Assembly: GCA_020847975.1 (NCBI GenBank)
Contig: JADLBD010000106.1
Span: forward strand, 1-50,932
Source of the DNA: Bryobacterales bacterium
Lineage (GTDB): Bacteria; Acidobacteriota; Terriglobia; Bryobacterales; Bryobacteraceae
Length of the DNA stretch: 50,932 nt
Reading direction: 5' to 3'
A program made the translations under genes and the position numbers. Under the pieces are notes generated by a model, which saw nothing but the letters and a program-made list of their open reading frames with translations, did no database searches and was not told where the DNA came from. Positions 19,452-28,312 of this stretch are shown piece by piece; the first letter of the stretch is position 1; every line of letters begins with the position of its first letter.

Positions 19452-20705
19452 CTACCAGCGCTTCAGCCCTTTCCTGCCGATGTCTTTGCGGAATTGCATG
19501 CCGTCGAAGTGGATGGAAGCAACGCCGCGATAGGCGTTGTCGATGGCCTGCCGCAGGTCGCCGCCGGAAGCGGTGACCCCCAGCACACGACCGCCGGCTG
19601 TTTCGAGACCGGCTGGACCCACGCGGGTTCCCGCTTGGAAGACTACGGCTCCGGAGGTTTCGGCTTCGTCAACTCCGGAAATGGGATCGCCAATGCGTGG
19701 CTGCTCCGGGTATCCAGCGGAAGCCATGACAACGCAGACCGATGGATCGGTTTTCCAGTCAAGCTCCACGCCGGCAAGTTCTCGTGAGGCGGCTGCATAG
19801 AGCGCGTTGGAGAAACCTCCTTGGATGCGGTGCAACAGGCTTTGCGTTTCGGGGTCTCCAAGACGCACATTGAACTCGAGAACCTTCGGCCCTTGCGGTG
19901 TCATCATCAGGCCGGCGTAAAGAAAACCGGTGAATGGTGCTCCGTTGGCGCTCATGTAGTCAATCGCAGGGCGAACCACGCGGTCCATGACGGCGGCTGT
20001 TTGTACGGGTGTCAGGATTCGGCCGTCGCAATAGGCGCCCATGCCGCCGGTGTTGGGCCCTTCGTCGTTGTCGCGAATGGCTTTGTGGTCTTGCGACGCC
20101 TCCAAGGGGATGACTTGCTTGCCGTCGGAAAGGACGATGAAGCTGGCCTCCTCCCCGTGGAGGAACTCCTCGATGACGATGCGGGGGCCGAGGGTTGAGT
20201 GGAGCGTGCGGAGGGCACTCTGGGCCTCCGGTTGATCGTGCGCGATCACCACTCCCTTCCCGGCCGCAAGGCCATCCGCCTTGAGAACAAGGGGATAACT
20301 GAACTCGCGGAGGCACTGCATGGCCTGGTCGAGATTTTGCGTCACGCGATATGCTGCTGTTGGAATGGCGGCCTCGACCATGACCTGCTTGGCGAAGATC
20401 TTGCTTGCCTCCAGTTGGGCGGCCTTCCGCGTCGGACCGAGGACACGAAATCCCTTGCTTTGGAGGGCGTCGGCGAGGCCAGCGACGAGGGGCGCCTCCG
20501 GTCCAACGACGGTAAGGTCAGGCTGGACCGATGCCGCCACCTGAAGGTAACCATCGACGCCAGAACTCGGCGGAGCCAGGCAGGTGGCGACACGAGCCGT
20601 GCCAGGATTCCCGGGAGATGCCCAGACTTCCACGCCGGGTTCCAGTGCGAGGCGCCACGCGATGGCGTGTTCCCTGCCTCCGCCTCCGATGACCAATATT
20701 TTCAA
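19452..20705 (-). CDS. purD: Phosphoribosylamine-glycine ligase (GAR synthetase)
   Basis: A 417-residue PurD, the second step of de novo purine synthesis: phosphoribosylamine + glycine + ATP to GAR. The N-terminal domain begins MKILVIGGGGREHAIAWRL and includes GPEAPLVAGLAD. The ATP-grasp core has ASKIFAKQVM, YPLVLKADGLAAGKGVVIA, VIEEFLHGEEASFIVLSDG, DNDEGPNTGGMGAY and LEFNVRLGDPETQ (metal ligands). The C-terminal domain has CVVMASAGYPEQPRIGDPI. The length is normal. It stands alone here, divergent from mnmG with 40 bp between the starts. Confidence 0.97.
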   Translation of the reverse strand: MKILVIGGGGREHAIAWRLALEPGVEVWASPGNPGTARVATCLAPPSSGVDGYLQVAASVQPDLTVVGPEAPLVAGLADALQSKGFRVLGPTRKAAQLEASKIFAKQVMVEAAIPTAAYRVTQNLDQAMQCLREFSYPLVLKADGLAAGKGVVIAHDQPEAQSALRTLHSTLGPRIVIEEFLHGEEASFIVLSDGKQVIPLEASQDHKAIRDNDEGPNTGGMGAYCDGRILTPVQTAAVMDRVVRPAIDYMSANGAPFTGFLYAGLMMTPQGPKVLEFNVRLGDPETQSLLHRIQGGFSNALYAAASRELAGVELDWKTDPSVCVVMASAGYPEQPRIGDPISGVDEAETSGAVVFQAGTRVGPAGLETAGGRVLGVTASGGDLRQAIDNAYRGVASIHFDGMQFRKDIGRKGLKRW

Positions 20706-20745
20706 GTTGCTGCTCCTGGTTGGTTAAAATTGAAGGTAACTACGC

Positions 20746-22611
20746 ATGATGCCAAATCTGGGACGCGCCGTAAAATATGACGTCATCGTCGTGGGCGCCG
20801 GCCACGCCGGCTGTGAAGCGGCGCGGGCGTGCGCGCGTATGGGTCTGCGCACGTCCATGATCACGATGAATCTGGATCTCATCGCCCAGATGTCCTGCAA
20901 CCCGGCGATTGGGGGTATCGCCAAGGGCCACCTTGTGCGGGAAGTGGACGCGATGGGCGGTGTGATGGGAGAAGTCGCGGACGCTGTGGGAATCCAGTTC
21001 CGGCTGCTGAATACAAGCCGAGGGCCGGCGGTTTGGTCGCCACGGGCGCAGTGCGACAAGAAACAGTACAGGGTAAGAATGCGAGAGGTGCTGGAGCGCG
21101 AGGAGAACCTGCGCATTCTTCAGGCGGAGGTGGCAGGACTTTGGATTGAACAGGATTCGATCTACGGGGTGCATCTGAGAGATGGTAGAAGTATTGCATC
21201 GTACGCTGTAATAGTAACTGCTGGTACATTCTTGAATGGGATTGCTCATGTAGGGGAGAAGCAGTACAGTTGCGGTCGCAATGGGGAGGCGCCGTCGCAG
21301 CTATTGGGAGAGCAGTTGCGCTCGCTCGGGCTGGAGTGGGCCAGGTTGAAGACGGGGACTCCTCCTCGTCTTGACGGGAGGACGATTGAGTGGGATCGTT
21401 TCGAAGCGCAGCATGGGGACTCGGAACCGACACCATTCAGCTTTCTGACGAGAGGGATCGATCGGCAGCAGGTACCATGCTACGTTGCGTATACGACGGA
21501 AGAGACACATCGCATCCTGCGCGAGGCTATTCACCGATCGCCGTTGTACAGCGGTCAGATTGAGGGCGTGGGGCCGCGATACTGCCCTTCGATTGAGGAC
21601 AAGATTGTGAAGTTCCCGGAGAAATTGAGGCACCAGATCTTTCTTGAGCCCGAAGGCCTTGACACTTACGAGGTGTATGTCAACGGTATGTCGACAAGCA
21701 TGCCGACTGATGTGCAATGCGCCATGGTGGCGAGTGTTCCAGGTTTACAGAATGCGGAAATGATTCGACCTGGCTACGCGATTGAATATGATGCGATCGA
21801 CCCGCGAGAATTGAACCACGCGCTTATGGTGAGGCGCATCCCGGGGCTGTTTCTCGCAGGGCAGATCAATGGCACGTCCGGATATGAGGAGGCTGCATGT
21901 CAAGGACTAGTTGCGGGATTGAATGCCGGCTGTTGGCTGGGAGGGATGGAGCCGTTGTTGGTTGGCCGGTCGGAGGGGTATACAGGCATCCTGGTGGACG
22001 ACCTGGTAACGAAGGGGGCGGAGGAGCCATACCGGATGTTCACCTCGCGCGCGGAGTTTCGATTGCACCTGCGCATTGACAACGCCGATGAGCGGCTGAC
22101 ACCAATCGTTCGGCGCTGTGGGATTGTATCATCGGAGCGTTGGATGCTGTATGAGAAGAAGCAGACACAGAAATCTCGTGTCCTTTCCTTTCTTTGCGAG
22201 CATCGCGTGAATACTGCGGAGCTTGCGCTTGCGGTGGATGACCGGCCTACATATGCCGTTTGGCTCCGGCGTCCTGCGGCGAGTATTCAAGTAATCCTGG
22301 GTGTGATCCGAGAGTTCCTCGGGGAGGAACCTGCCCCGGGTTTGCTGACGACGATTGAGACAGAATTGAAGTATGCCGGCTACATTCAACAACAGCACCG
22401 TCAGATGGAGCGCCTTCGAGATTCCGAGGATCGGCGGATTCCGGACACGATGGAGTTCGGGGCGATCCCGGGGATCAGTCGAGAGGTTTCAGAGAAATTA
22501 AGGCGGGTACGTCCGGAGACGTTAGGGCAGGCTGGCCGTATCCCAGGGGTGACACCAGCGGCGATTGCTGTCCTGGCGGTGTACATCGACCTGCATAAAC
22601 GGGCCGTATGA
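20746..22611 (+). CDS. mnmG: tRNA uridine-5-carboxymethylaminomethyl modification enzyme MnmG (GidA)
   Basis: A 621-residue FAD enzyme that, with MnmE, installs the (carboxymethyl)aminomethyl group at wobble U34 of tRNAs. The FAD-binding motif [14 protein letters not shown] spans about 16-29, followed by [24 protein letters not shown] and [11 protein letters not shown]. Other conserved blocks are [33 protein letters not shown] and [17 protein letters not shown]. The C-terminal helical domain ends with [43 protein letters not shown]. Codon use is less GC-biased than in many neighbours. It overlaps rsmG by four bases (ATGA). A possible -10 box TAAAAT lies at 20725-20730 with a GAAGG sequence before the start. 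Confidence 0.98.
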   Translation: MMPNLGRAVKYDVIVVGAGHAGCEAARACARMGLRTSMITMNLDLIAQMSCNPAIGGIAKGHLVREVDAMGGVMGEVADAVGIQFRLLNTSRGPAVWSPRAQCDKKQYRVRMREVLEREENLRILQAEVAGLWIEQDSIYGVHLRDGRSIASYAVIVTAGTFLNGIAHVGEKQYSCGRNGEAPSQLLGEQLRSLGLEWARLKTGTPPRLDGRTIEWDRFEAQHGDSEPTPFSFLTRGIDRQQVPCYVAYTTEETHRILREAIHRSPLYSGQIEGVGPRYCPSIEDKIVKFPEKLRHQIFLEPEGLDTYEVYVNGMSTSMPTDVQCAMVASVPGLQNAEMIRPGYAIEYDAIDPRELNHALMVRRIPGLFLAGQINGTSGYEEAACQGLVAGLNAGCWLGGMEPLLVGRSEGYTGILVDDLVTKGAEEPYRMFTSRAEFRLHLRIDNADERLTPIVRRCGIVSSERWMLYEKKQTQKSRVLSFLCEHRVNTAELALAVDDRPTYAVWLRRPAASIQVILGVIREFLGEEPAPGLLTTIETELKYAGYIQQQHRQMERLRDSEDRRIPDTMEFGAIPGISREVSEKLRRVRPETLGQAGRIPGVTPAAIAVLAVYIDLHKRAV

Positions 22612-23204
22612 GCGATTTCACCGCGTTGCTGCTGGAAGAACTCGGTGCGGAGTGTCCTGTGAGCAGGGAGCAGGCAGCGCTCCTGGAGTCGCACTATCAA
22701 GCTCTCCTGAGGTGGAACAAGGTTCTGAACCTTACGCGCATCACGGAGGTGGCTGAGGCTGTACGACGGCACTATTGCGAGTCTATTTTTCTCGCGTTTC
22801 AGTTGCCCTCGGGACCTCTCAAAGTGGCAGATATCGGCTCGGGTGGTGGTTTTCCCGGGATTCCGGTCGGATTGGTGCGGCCTGAGACCAGTGTCACGCT
22901 GGTGGAATCCCATCAGCGGAAGGCCGTGTTCTTGCGGGAGGCTACGAGAGGACTTCCAAATGTTAATGTGGCCTCGGTGCGGTCTGAGATGTTGCCTCAG
23001 GGGTCATTTGATTGGGTGGTATCGCGGGCCGTTCGGTGGGCGGATGTGCTTGGCCTGGGGGTGGCGGCGAACGCGGCGCTCTTGATGTCCGTCGCGGATG
23101 CGGAGGGATTGCAGGCAGAGGCTGATGGGTGGGTAGTGGACGATATTCGGAGTCTGCCTTGGAATGAGGAATTGGTTGTGGTCAAAGCGAGGGTGGTGGA
23201 GTGA
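22608..23204 (+). CDS. rsmG: 16S rRNA (guanine-N7)-methyltransferase RsmG (GidB)
   Basis: A 198-residue SAM-dependent methyltransferase that modifies G527 (E. coli numbering) of 16S rRNA. The N-terminal helices include [35 protein letters not shown], and the SAM site is [20 protein letters not shown] (about 73-92), followed by [17 protein letters not shown] and [13 protein letters not shown]. The ATG overlaps the mnmG stop (ATGA), so translation is coupled. The mnmG-rsmG-parA-parB order is a classic origin-proximal arrangement. Confidence 0.96.
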   Translation: MSDFTALLLEELGAECPVSREQAALLESHYQALLRWNKVLNLTRITEVAEAVRRHYCESIFLAFQLPSGPLKVADIGSGGGFPGIPVGLVRPETSVTLVESHQRKAVFLREATRGLPNVNVASVRSEMLPQGSFDWVVSRAVRWADVLGLGVAANAALLMSVADAEGLQAEADGWVVDDIRSLPWNEELVVVKARVVE

Positions 23205-23299
23205 GTAGCGTCGGTTGGCGTGTTGCACGCCACTGGTGCGCATGCATCCATCCGCGAGGTGCCGCGCCCTTCGGTGGGCACTGGAGAGAGACGGATGAG

Positions 23300-23315
23300 T
23301 GTTCCACGTGGAACG
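23300..23315. promoter_or_regulatory. parS site 1
   Basis: TGTTCCACGTGGAACG matches the chromosomal parS consensus TGTTTCACGTGAAACA around a perfect central palindrome GTTCCACGTGGAAC. It is the expected ParB loading site. Confidence 0.92.
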
Positions 23316-23514
23316 TGATGTAGTCTAGTGAAGCCATGTCGATTCGAGGGCTGAAGTCTATTGGTATGTAGGACCGTAACTCCCTTTGGGTTGCAGGTTA
23401 TGCTTCGGCTGTGTGGTGCGCCGCTGTTGTGGGCGTCTCTCAATGCGGCGGCTTTTGCCGGAAGTGACGAAGGTGGAGGAAGGAAGGGCACGGGCGTGGT
23501 AGGGGCCCAGCGGG

Positions 23515-23530
23515 TGTTCCACGTGAAACG
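23515..23530. promoter_or_regulatory. parS site 2
   Basis: TGTTCCACGTGAAACG differs from the consensus at two positions and keeps the CACGTG core. It is 215 bp from site 1. Confidence 0.92.
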
Positions 23531-23813
23531 TAATATGTTTGGCAATCCACACAAGTCCGGAGCGGTCAAGTGCAACAGAAGGGACCGCGAAGGGGAAGTT
23601 TCCGCCCAATTTAGAGTGTGGAGTACCGGCGAAACTGGGAGAGGGCGGTCCCGATTCAGAAACTGCCGCTGTGCCTGAAGTGCTTGGGAAACTTCGGGCG
23701 TGCTATCTTGTGCGCTGGTCCGACTGGCTCGTGTCGCGTCTGGCCGAACAGGGTCCGGTGGCAATTCGGCGTGCTCGTGAGAGCAAGTGCTTCCAAACAA
23801 GCTCACAAATCAA

Positions 23814-23829
23814 CGTTCCACGTGAAACC
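23814..23829. promoter_or_regulatory. parS site 3, just before parA
   Basis: CGTTCCACGTGAAACC keeps the GTTCCACGTGAAAC core. It ends 57 bp before the parA start, so ParB bound here could also control the parAB promoter. Confidence 0.88.
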
Positions 23830-23886
23830 TCCAGCCACTCCAAACCCGAGCGTGCTAGCATAAGGTTTCCCGAACACCTCTCCACC

Positions 23887-24681
23887 ATGGCAAAAGTAAT
23901 CGCCATCACAAACCAAAAGGGCGGCGTCGGAAAGACTACAACCGCCATCAACCTGGCCGCGTCGCTCGCCGCCAATGATCTCCGCGTTCTCCTGATCGAC
24001 ATTGACCCACAAGGAAACGCAACGACCGGCTTGGGTATCCCCAAAGAACCTGATCAACTCACCACCTATCACGCTCTCATCGCCGACACGCCAATTTCGG
24101 AGATTCTGCGGGCTACCCTCTGCGACGGCCTTACTATCGTCCCCGCGGATAGAAACCTCGTGGCAGCCAACATTGAACTGGTGGAACTGCCCGACCGCGA
24201 AAGCCGGTTGCGGAGCAAACTCGATCAACCGCGCGCCCAGTACGACTTCATCCTGATCGACTGCCCTCCAGCCCTTGACCTTCTCACGCTGAACGCTCTC
24301 GTCGCCGCGGATTCCGTATTGATCCCCATTCAGTGCGAGTTCTTCGCCCTCGAAGGGATCTCGCAGCTTATGGACACCATCGACCGCGTGCGGGACTCTT
24401 TTGGGCACGAACTCCACCTCCAGGGGATTCTTCTCACAATGTACGACGAACGGACGAACCTCACCCGCCAGGTGGCCGACGATCTCAACGAGTTCTTTGG
24501 ACCGCAGGTCTTCCGGACCATTATCCCCAGGAACATACGCCTAGCCGAAGCTCCCAGCCACGGTAAGCCGATCCTGCTCTATGACCCGCGCTCCAAAGGA
24601 GCCGAGTGCTATATCAAACTTGCCAAGGAAATCCTCACGAATGAACAAGCCGCAGGACAATCCACGCAAAGTGCTGGGTAA
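23887..24681 (+). CDS. parA: Chromosome-partitioning ATPase ParA (Soj)
   Basis: A 264-residue deviant-Walker ATPase that drives segregation of parS-ParB complexes. It begins [28 protein letters not shown] with the KGGVGKTT motif (Lys11 and Lys16), followed by [17 protein letters not shown] and [18 protein letters not shown] (Walker B). The tail has [25 protein letters not shown], typical of chromosomal Soj. The frame is open upstream, but ATG 23887 gives the exact family start; no strong Shine-Dalgarno precedes it. It overlaps parB by 41 bases. Confidence 0.97.
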   Translation: MAKVIAITNQKGGVGKTTTAINLAASLAANDLRVLLIDIDPQGNATTGLGIPKEPDQLTTYHALIADTPISEILRATLCDGLTIVPADRNLVAANIELVELPDRESRLRSKLDQPRAQYDFILIDCPPALDLLTLNALVAADSVLIPIQCEFFALEGISQLMDTIDRVRDSFGHELHLQGILLTMYDERTNLTRQVADDLNEFFGPQVFRTIIPRNIRLAEAPSHGKPILLYDPRSKGAECYIKLAKEILTNEQAAGQSTQSAG

Positions 24682-25555
24682 AGGACTGGCCGCGCTGCTG
24701 CCTACTAAGCCATCTACGCCGGTCCCGGTAGCCGCCGCGCCACCACCGGAGAGACCTTCAACACCCGCCGGTCCCGTCCTGTTGCCGATTGACCGCATCG
24801 ACCCGAATCCTCTCCAGCCGCGCACCGTATTCCAGCCCGACCGGCTCCGGGAGTTGGCGCAGTCCATCGAAGCGAATGGAATTATCCAGCCGCTGATCGT
24901 GCGGCAAAAGGGGGATCGCTACGAGTTGATCGCTGGAGAGCGGCGCTGGCGGGCCGCACGCCTTGCGGGATATCCTGAGGTACCCGTGGTGGTTCAGACC
25001 ACCTCCAACGACCACCTGCTCGAGGTTAGCCTCATCGAGAACATCCAACGCGAGGACCTGAATCCCATCGAGGTCGCGCAGGCTTTTGACCGACTCCACA
25101 GGGAGCATCAACTCAGCCACGAGGACATTGCCCGGAGAACCGGGAAGGACCGAACCAGCGTCACCAATACCCTCCGCCTGCTCAAACTGCCCGCGGACGT
25201 TCAACTGCTCGTAGCCGAGCACCGGCTTTCCATGGGCCATGCGAGGGCCCTGCTCGGTCTGCAATCTCCCGACATGCAGCGCCAGCTTGCCGAGAAAGCC
25301 GCCTCGCAGGGTATGTCCGTACGACAGGTGGAGCGGACGGTCCAGAAGATGACGGAAAGCCGGGAGGACAAGCCCGCGGAGGAGCAGAAGCAGGACCCGA
25401 ATGTCCGGGCTGCCGCTGAAGAACTCGAGCGCGCCTTAGGCACTCGCGTACGGATCGTCGAAAAATCGGAGAAGAGGGGAAAGATCGAAATCGAGTATTT
25501 CAGCCAGGATGAGCTACACCGGCTCTATACGCTGATTACAGAAGGGAAGGAATAG
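24641..25555 (+). CDS. parB: Chromosome-partitioning protein ParB (Spo0J)
   Basis: A 304-residue CTP-dependent DNA clamp. The N-terminal [13 protein letters not shown] is the ParA-stimulating peptide. After a Pro/Ala-rich linker come ALLP...[12 protein letters not shown], the CTPase motif GERRWRAAR (about 99-107) and [19 protein letters not shown]. The helix-turn-helix [26 protein letters not shown] binds parS, and a basic/acidic C-terminal dimerisation domain ends the protein. ATG 24641 is preferred over an in-frame start 60 nt upstream because it gives the conserved N-terminus. The matching parS sites are upstream of parA. Confidence 0.97.
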   Translation: MNKPQDNPRKVLGKGLAALLPTKPSTPVPVAAAPPPERPSTPAGPVLLPIDRIDPNPLQPRTVFQPDRLRELAQSIEANGIIQPLIVRQKGDRYELIAGERRWRAARLAGYPEVPVVVQTTSNDHLLEVSLIENIQREDLNPIEVAQAFDRLHREHQLSHEDIARRTGKDRTSVTNTLRLLKLPADVQLLVAEHRLSMGHARALLGLQSPDMQRQLAEKAASQGMSVRQVERTVQKMTESREDKPAEEQKQDPNVRAAAEELERALGTRVRIVEKSEKRGKIEIEYFSQDELHRLYTLITEGKE

Positions 25556-25562
25556 CAGAGGC

Positions 25563-25639
25563 TGGTGCCGGCGGTAGGAGTTGAACCTACGACCTACGGA
25601 TTATGAGACCGTCGCTCTAACCACCTGAGCTACACCGGC
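25563..25639 (-). tRNA. tRNA with CAT anticodon, most likely tRNA-Met (elongator)
   Basis: A 77-nt cloverleaf: acceptor GCCGGTG/CGCCGGC, D arm GCTC/GAGC, anticodon loop CTCATAA, T arm GTAGG-TTCAACT-CCTAC, CCA encoded. The anticodon stem ACGGT/TCCGT has a U31-U39 mismatch. The first acceptor pair G-C excludes the usual bacterial initiator type. A TilS-modified tRNA-Ile2 (CAU) cannot be excluded from sequence alone. Confidence 0.93.
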
Positions 25640-25735
25640 ACGACGATAGGCCACCTACCAGCCTACTGAACGTGCAGGGGAAAGTCAATATCGGACAACC
25701 ATATCCTTTTTCCCGCCTCTGGATGGTGAAGCCAT

Positions 25736-25765
25736 TTGACACCGTCTGCCCCCCTCCAGTAGATT
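25736..25765 (+). promoter_or_regulatory. Candidate promoter of the surface-glycan cassette (leaderless)
   Basis: TTGACA at 25736-25741 and TAGATT at 25760-25765 are 18 bp apart, a good sigma-70 layout. The GTG start of the ABC ATPase is at 25773, where transcription would begin, and no ribosome-binding sequence is present. Confidence 0.55.
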
Positions 25766-25772
25766 CGTCAAT

Positions 25773-27089
25773 GTGACCGATCCCGTAGTCTCCTTCGAGG
25801 GGGTCTCCAAGAGCTATCCCATCTACGACTCCCCCGGAGACCGCCTCAAGGAATTGCTCACCTTCAACCGGATGCGCTACCACCGCGACTTTTGGGCACT
25901 GCATGACGTGACCTTCCAAATCAATCGAGGAGAGACCTTCTGTGTCATCGGGGAGAATGGATCCGGAAAGAGTACACTGCTGCAAATCATCGCCGGGATC
26001 CTCGCCCCCACCAGCGGAACCGCGAGGATACAGGGGCGCGTCGCAGCCCTGCTGGAGCTCGGATCCGGCTTCAACCCCGAATTCAGCGGCCGCGATAACG
26101 TCTACCTAAACGCAGCGATCCTGGGCCTCCCCTCATACGAAATCGACCGCCGCTACCACGACATAGCCGCCTTCGCCGAGATCGGGGAGTTCATCCATCA
26201 ACCAGTGAAAACCTATTCCAGTGGGATGGTGGTTCGGCTCGCGTTCTCGGTCGCGATCCACGTGGATCCGGAGATCCTCCTGGTGGACGAGGCGCTCGCC
26301 GTGGGGGACATTTATTTCCGGCAGCGCTGCATGCGCAAAGTTCACGACCTCCGGCAGAAAGGGGTAACCATCGTGTTTGTGTCGCACGCGATCGGGGACG
26401 TGAAAGCAATCGGGGACCGGACCATGTGGCTCGACAAGGGCTCCATACGGGAAATCGGACTAACCGACGCCGTGGTCGCCAAGTATCTGGGCGCAATGGT
26501 GGAGAAGGATTCCGCCTACATTCAACAGAAGAAGCCAGCGCGAGGAGTGGCGCTTGCTGCTAGCAAAGCACCTGAAATTGTCGATACCATCCCCAACATA
26601 GACCATCGTTATGGCGACGGACGTGCGGAAGTGATCGGAATCACGGTTCTCGATGAGTTCGGCCGTCCTCTTCACCTGCTCGAGCCCGCCTCCCGCATTG
26701 TGGTTCGAATCAGCATCCGCGCAAACGAGGAGATCGATCTTCCCATTGTTGGCTTCATGCTTCGAAACCATTTAGGTATCGACTTCGCGGGCACGAATAC
26801 CGCCAGGGAAGGGCATCAACTCCCACCAATGGCCCCTGGCGATATCTTCACGATAGACTTTCACCTCGATCTGCCGGAACTCTACCCCGGCTTCTTCTCC
26901 TTCTCCCCCGCGGTCGCGGACGGTACGCTGCATCACTATTCGAACTGTGACTGGATCGACAATGCAATTACTTTGCAGATGGGTCATTCCGAAGGCCAGA
27001 TCTATGGCTATCTCCACCTGTCCTGCCGTGTGGAAGTAAACGCGACCCTTCAAAGACCTGCCCGTACCCCGGAGCCTTCCCTTGGCTGA
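25773..27089 (+). CDS. Wzt-type polysaccharide ABC exporter ATPase with C-terminal glycan-binding domain
   Basis: A 438-residue ATPase of the O-antigen/teichoic-acid export type. The nucleotide-binding domain has Walker A GENGSGKST (60-68), GSGFNPEFSGRDNVYLNAAILGL (typical of polysaccharide exporters), the signature YSSGMVVRLAFSVAIHVDPEILLVDEALAVGD and the FVSHAIGDVKAIGDRTMWLDKG switch region. Residues from about 255 form a Wzt-C-like beta-sandwich (VIGITVLDEFGRPLHLLEPASRIVVRISIRANE...), which in known Wzt recognises the finished, capped glycan end. No Wzm permease is adjacent, so it must be encoded elsewhere. The gene overlaps the methyltransferase start by 8 bases. Confidence 0.92.
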   Translation: MTDPVVSFEGVSKSYPIYDSPGDRLKELLTFNRMRYHRDFWALHDVTFQINRGETFCVIGENGSGKSTLLQIIAGILAPTSGTARIQGRVAALLELGSGFNPEFSGRDNVYLNAAILGLPSYEIDRRYHDIAAFAEIGEFIHQPVKTYSSGMVVRLAFSVAIHVDPEILLVDEALAVGDIYFRQRCMRKVHDLRQKGVTIVFVSHAIGDVKAIGDRTMWLDKGSIREIGLTDAVVAKYLGAMVEKDSAYIQQKKPARGVALAASKAPEIVDTIPNIDHRYGDGRAEVIGITVLDEFGRPLHLLEPASRIVVRISIRANEEIDLPIVGFMLRNHLGIDFAGTNTAREGHQLPPMAPGDIFTIDFHLDLPELYPGFFSFSPAVADGTLHHYSNCDWIDNAITLQMGHSEGQIYGYLHLSCRVEVNATLQRPARTPEPSLG

Positions 27090-28311
27090 ATTCACCGGCG
27101 AGCGAGTGGTGCCCGGCCAGGTCGATCCGGATCTTTGGAACGAACACCTTGCACGATACGGTTTTGCCTCGCGTCTTGCCCGGCAGAAACGGGTTCTCGA
27201 CCTTGCTTGTGGCGCCGGCTACGGATCGGCGGAGTTGGCCGCGGTTGCTCGCGCCGTCACCGGAATTGATGTTTCCTCCGACGCTGTCACCTACGCCAAA
27301 GAACACTACTCTCTGCCCAACCTCACCTTCCAATGCGCCTCGGCGGACGCCATCCCGCACCCCGATCAGAGCTATGACCTCATCGTGGCTTTTGAGGTGA
27401 TCGAACATCTCGAGAGCGCTCGCGCCCTCCTTTCCGAAGCGCGCCGTCTTCTCGCGCCAGGGGGGCAGTTCATCGTCTCCACCCCCAACAGGCTCTATTA
27501 CCAGGAGACCCGCCGGCTATCAGGCCCCAACCCCTTCCATGTCCACGAGTTCGAGTTTGAAGAGTTCCGCTCTATGCTGGGTGAATACTTCCCCCATGTT
27601 TCCCTCTTTCTCCAAAACCACATTAGTAGTATCGTCTTCCAGCCAGCGGAGATGGCCGGATCCACGGAAGTCCGTATGGCTGAATCACATGCCATACCTA
27701 CAGAGGCGCATTTTTTCCTCGCTGTCTGCGCGCTGAAGCCGCAGACCGGATCTCCTACATTTGTCTACCTTCCCTCCACATCCAACGTCCTCCGCGAGCG
27801 GGAACACCATATCCAGCTCCTGGAACACGAGCTTGCCGCCAAGACCCAATGGCTGGAGAAGGCGCTCGCCGATCACCAGCAACTCGTGCACGAACACGAG
27901 GCCCAAACAGAAGAACTCAAGCAACGCAACCGCTGGGCCGAGGAGTTGAATGGCCGGCTCAAAGCCGCCTCCGAACGCATCGTCCAATTGCAGGACGAAC
28001 TTACCGTCGAACAGAAGGCCTACGAAGCAAAGGTAGAGGAACTCCATCAGGACATCGCCTCGAAAACCAAATGGGCTCTTGATACCGAGGAGCGTCTCAC
28101 CGCCGAACTCAACGGAAAACTCAAGGAACTCGCGGAGTGCGTAGAGATCCTTCACCAGACGGAAGCCCAACTGGAGGAAAGGACGAACTGGGCGCTAGCT
28201 CTCCAGGCCCAACTCGACCGGCTGGAGGCGAAGGTGAGCGCCGTCTCCGCCTCCCGCTGGCACCGCCTCGGCAGGACGCTGGGGCTTGGCCCGGAGTTGA
28301 CCAAGTCCTGA
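27082..28311 (+). CDS. SAM methyltransferase with long C-terminal coiled coil
   Basis: A 409-residue protein. Residues 1-220 are a class I methyltransferase: RVLDLACGAGYGSAELAAVARAVTGIDVS (SAM motif I, about 37-65), YDLIVAFEVIEHLESARALLSEARRLLAPGGQFIVSTPN. From about 230 it is a coiled coil with repeated elements around a Trp (AAKTQWLEKAL, QRNRWAEELNGRL, ASKTKWALDTEERL, EERTNWALALQAQL), spaced 28, 46 and 39 residues apart. It ends with SASRWHRLGRTLGLGP, a tail often found in glycan-cluster proteins. The start is TTG 27082, overlapping the ATPase gene. The combination recalls WbdD, which caps and measures O-antigen chains before Wzt export. Confidence 0.88.
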   Translation: MAEFTGERVVPGQVDPDLWNEHLARYGFASRLARQKRVLDLACGAGYGSAELAAVARAVTGIDVSSDAVTYAKEHYSLPNLTFQCASADAIPHPDQSYDLIVAFEVIEHLESARALLSEARRLLAPGGQFIVSTPNRLYYQETRRLSGPNPFHVHEFEFEEFRSMLGEYFPHVSLFLQNHISSIVFQPAEMAGSTEVRMAESHAIPTEAHFFLAVCALKPQTGSPTFVYLPSTSNVLREREHHIQLLEHELAAKTQWLEKALADHQQLVHEHEAQTEELKQRNRWAEELNGRLKAASERIVQLQDELTVEQKAYEAKVEELHQDIASKTKWALDTEERLTAELNGKLKELAECVEILHQTEAQLEERTNWALALQAQLDRLEAKVSAVSASRWHRLGRTLGLGPELTKS

Positions 28312-28312
28312 T

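Larger units (their letters stand above)
23205..23886. other. 682-bp gap between rsmG and parA, with parS sites
   Basis: I found no convincing gene here; frames in it have no recognisable domain. It holds three parS-like palindromes (listed separately). The base composition changes from G-rich to C-rich on the plus strand in or just after this stretch. No DnaA-box cluster or AT-rich run was seen. Confidence 0.7.

Noticed and set aside
23361..23678. 105-codon frame in the parS gap
   Set aside because: Reads through parS site 2, Gly/Arg-rich, no family, and relatives of this gap are usually non-coding.
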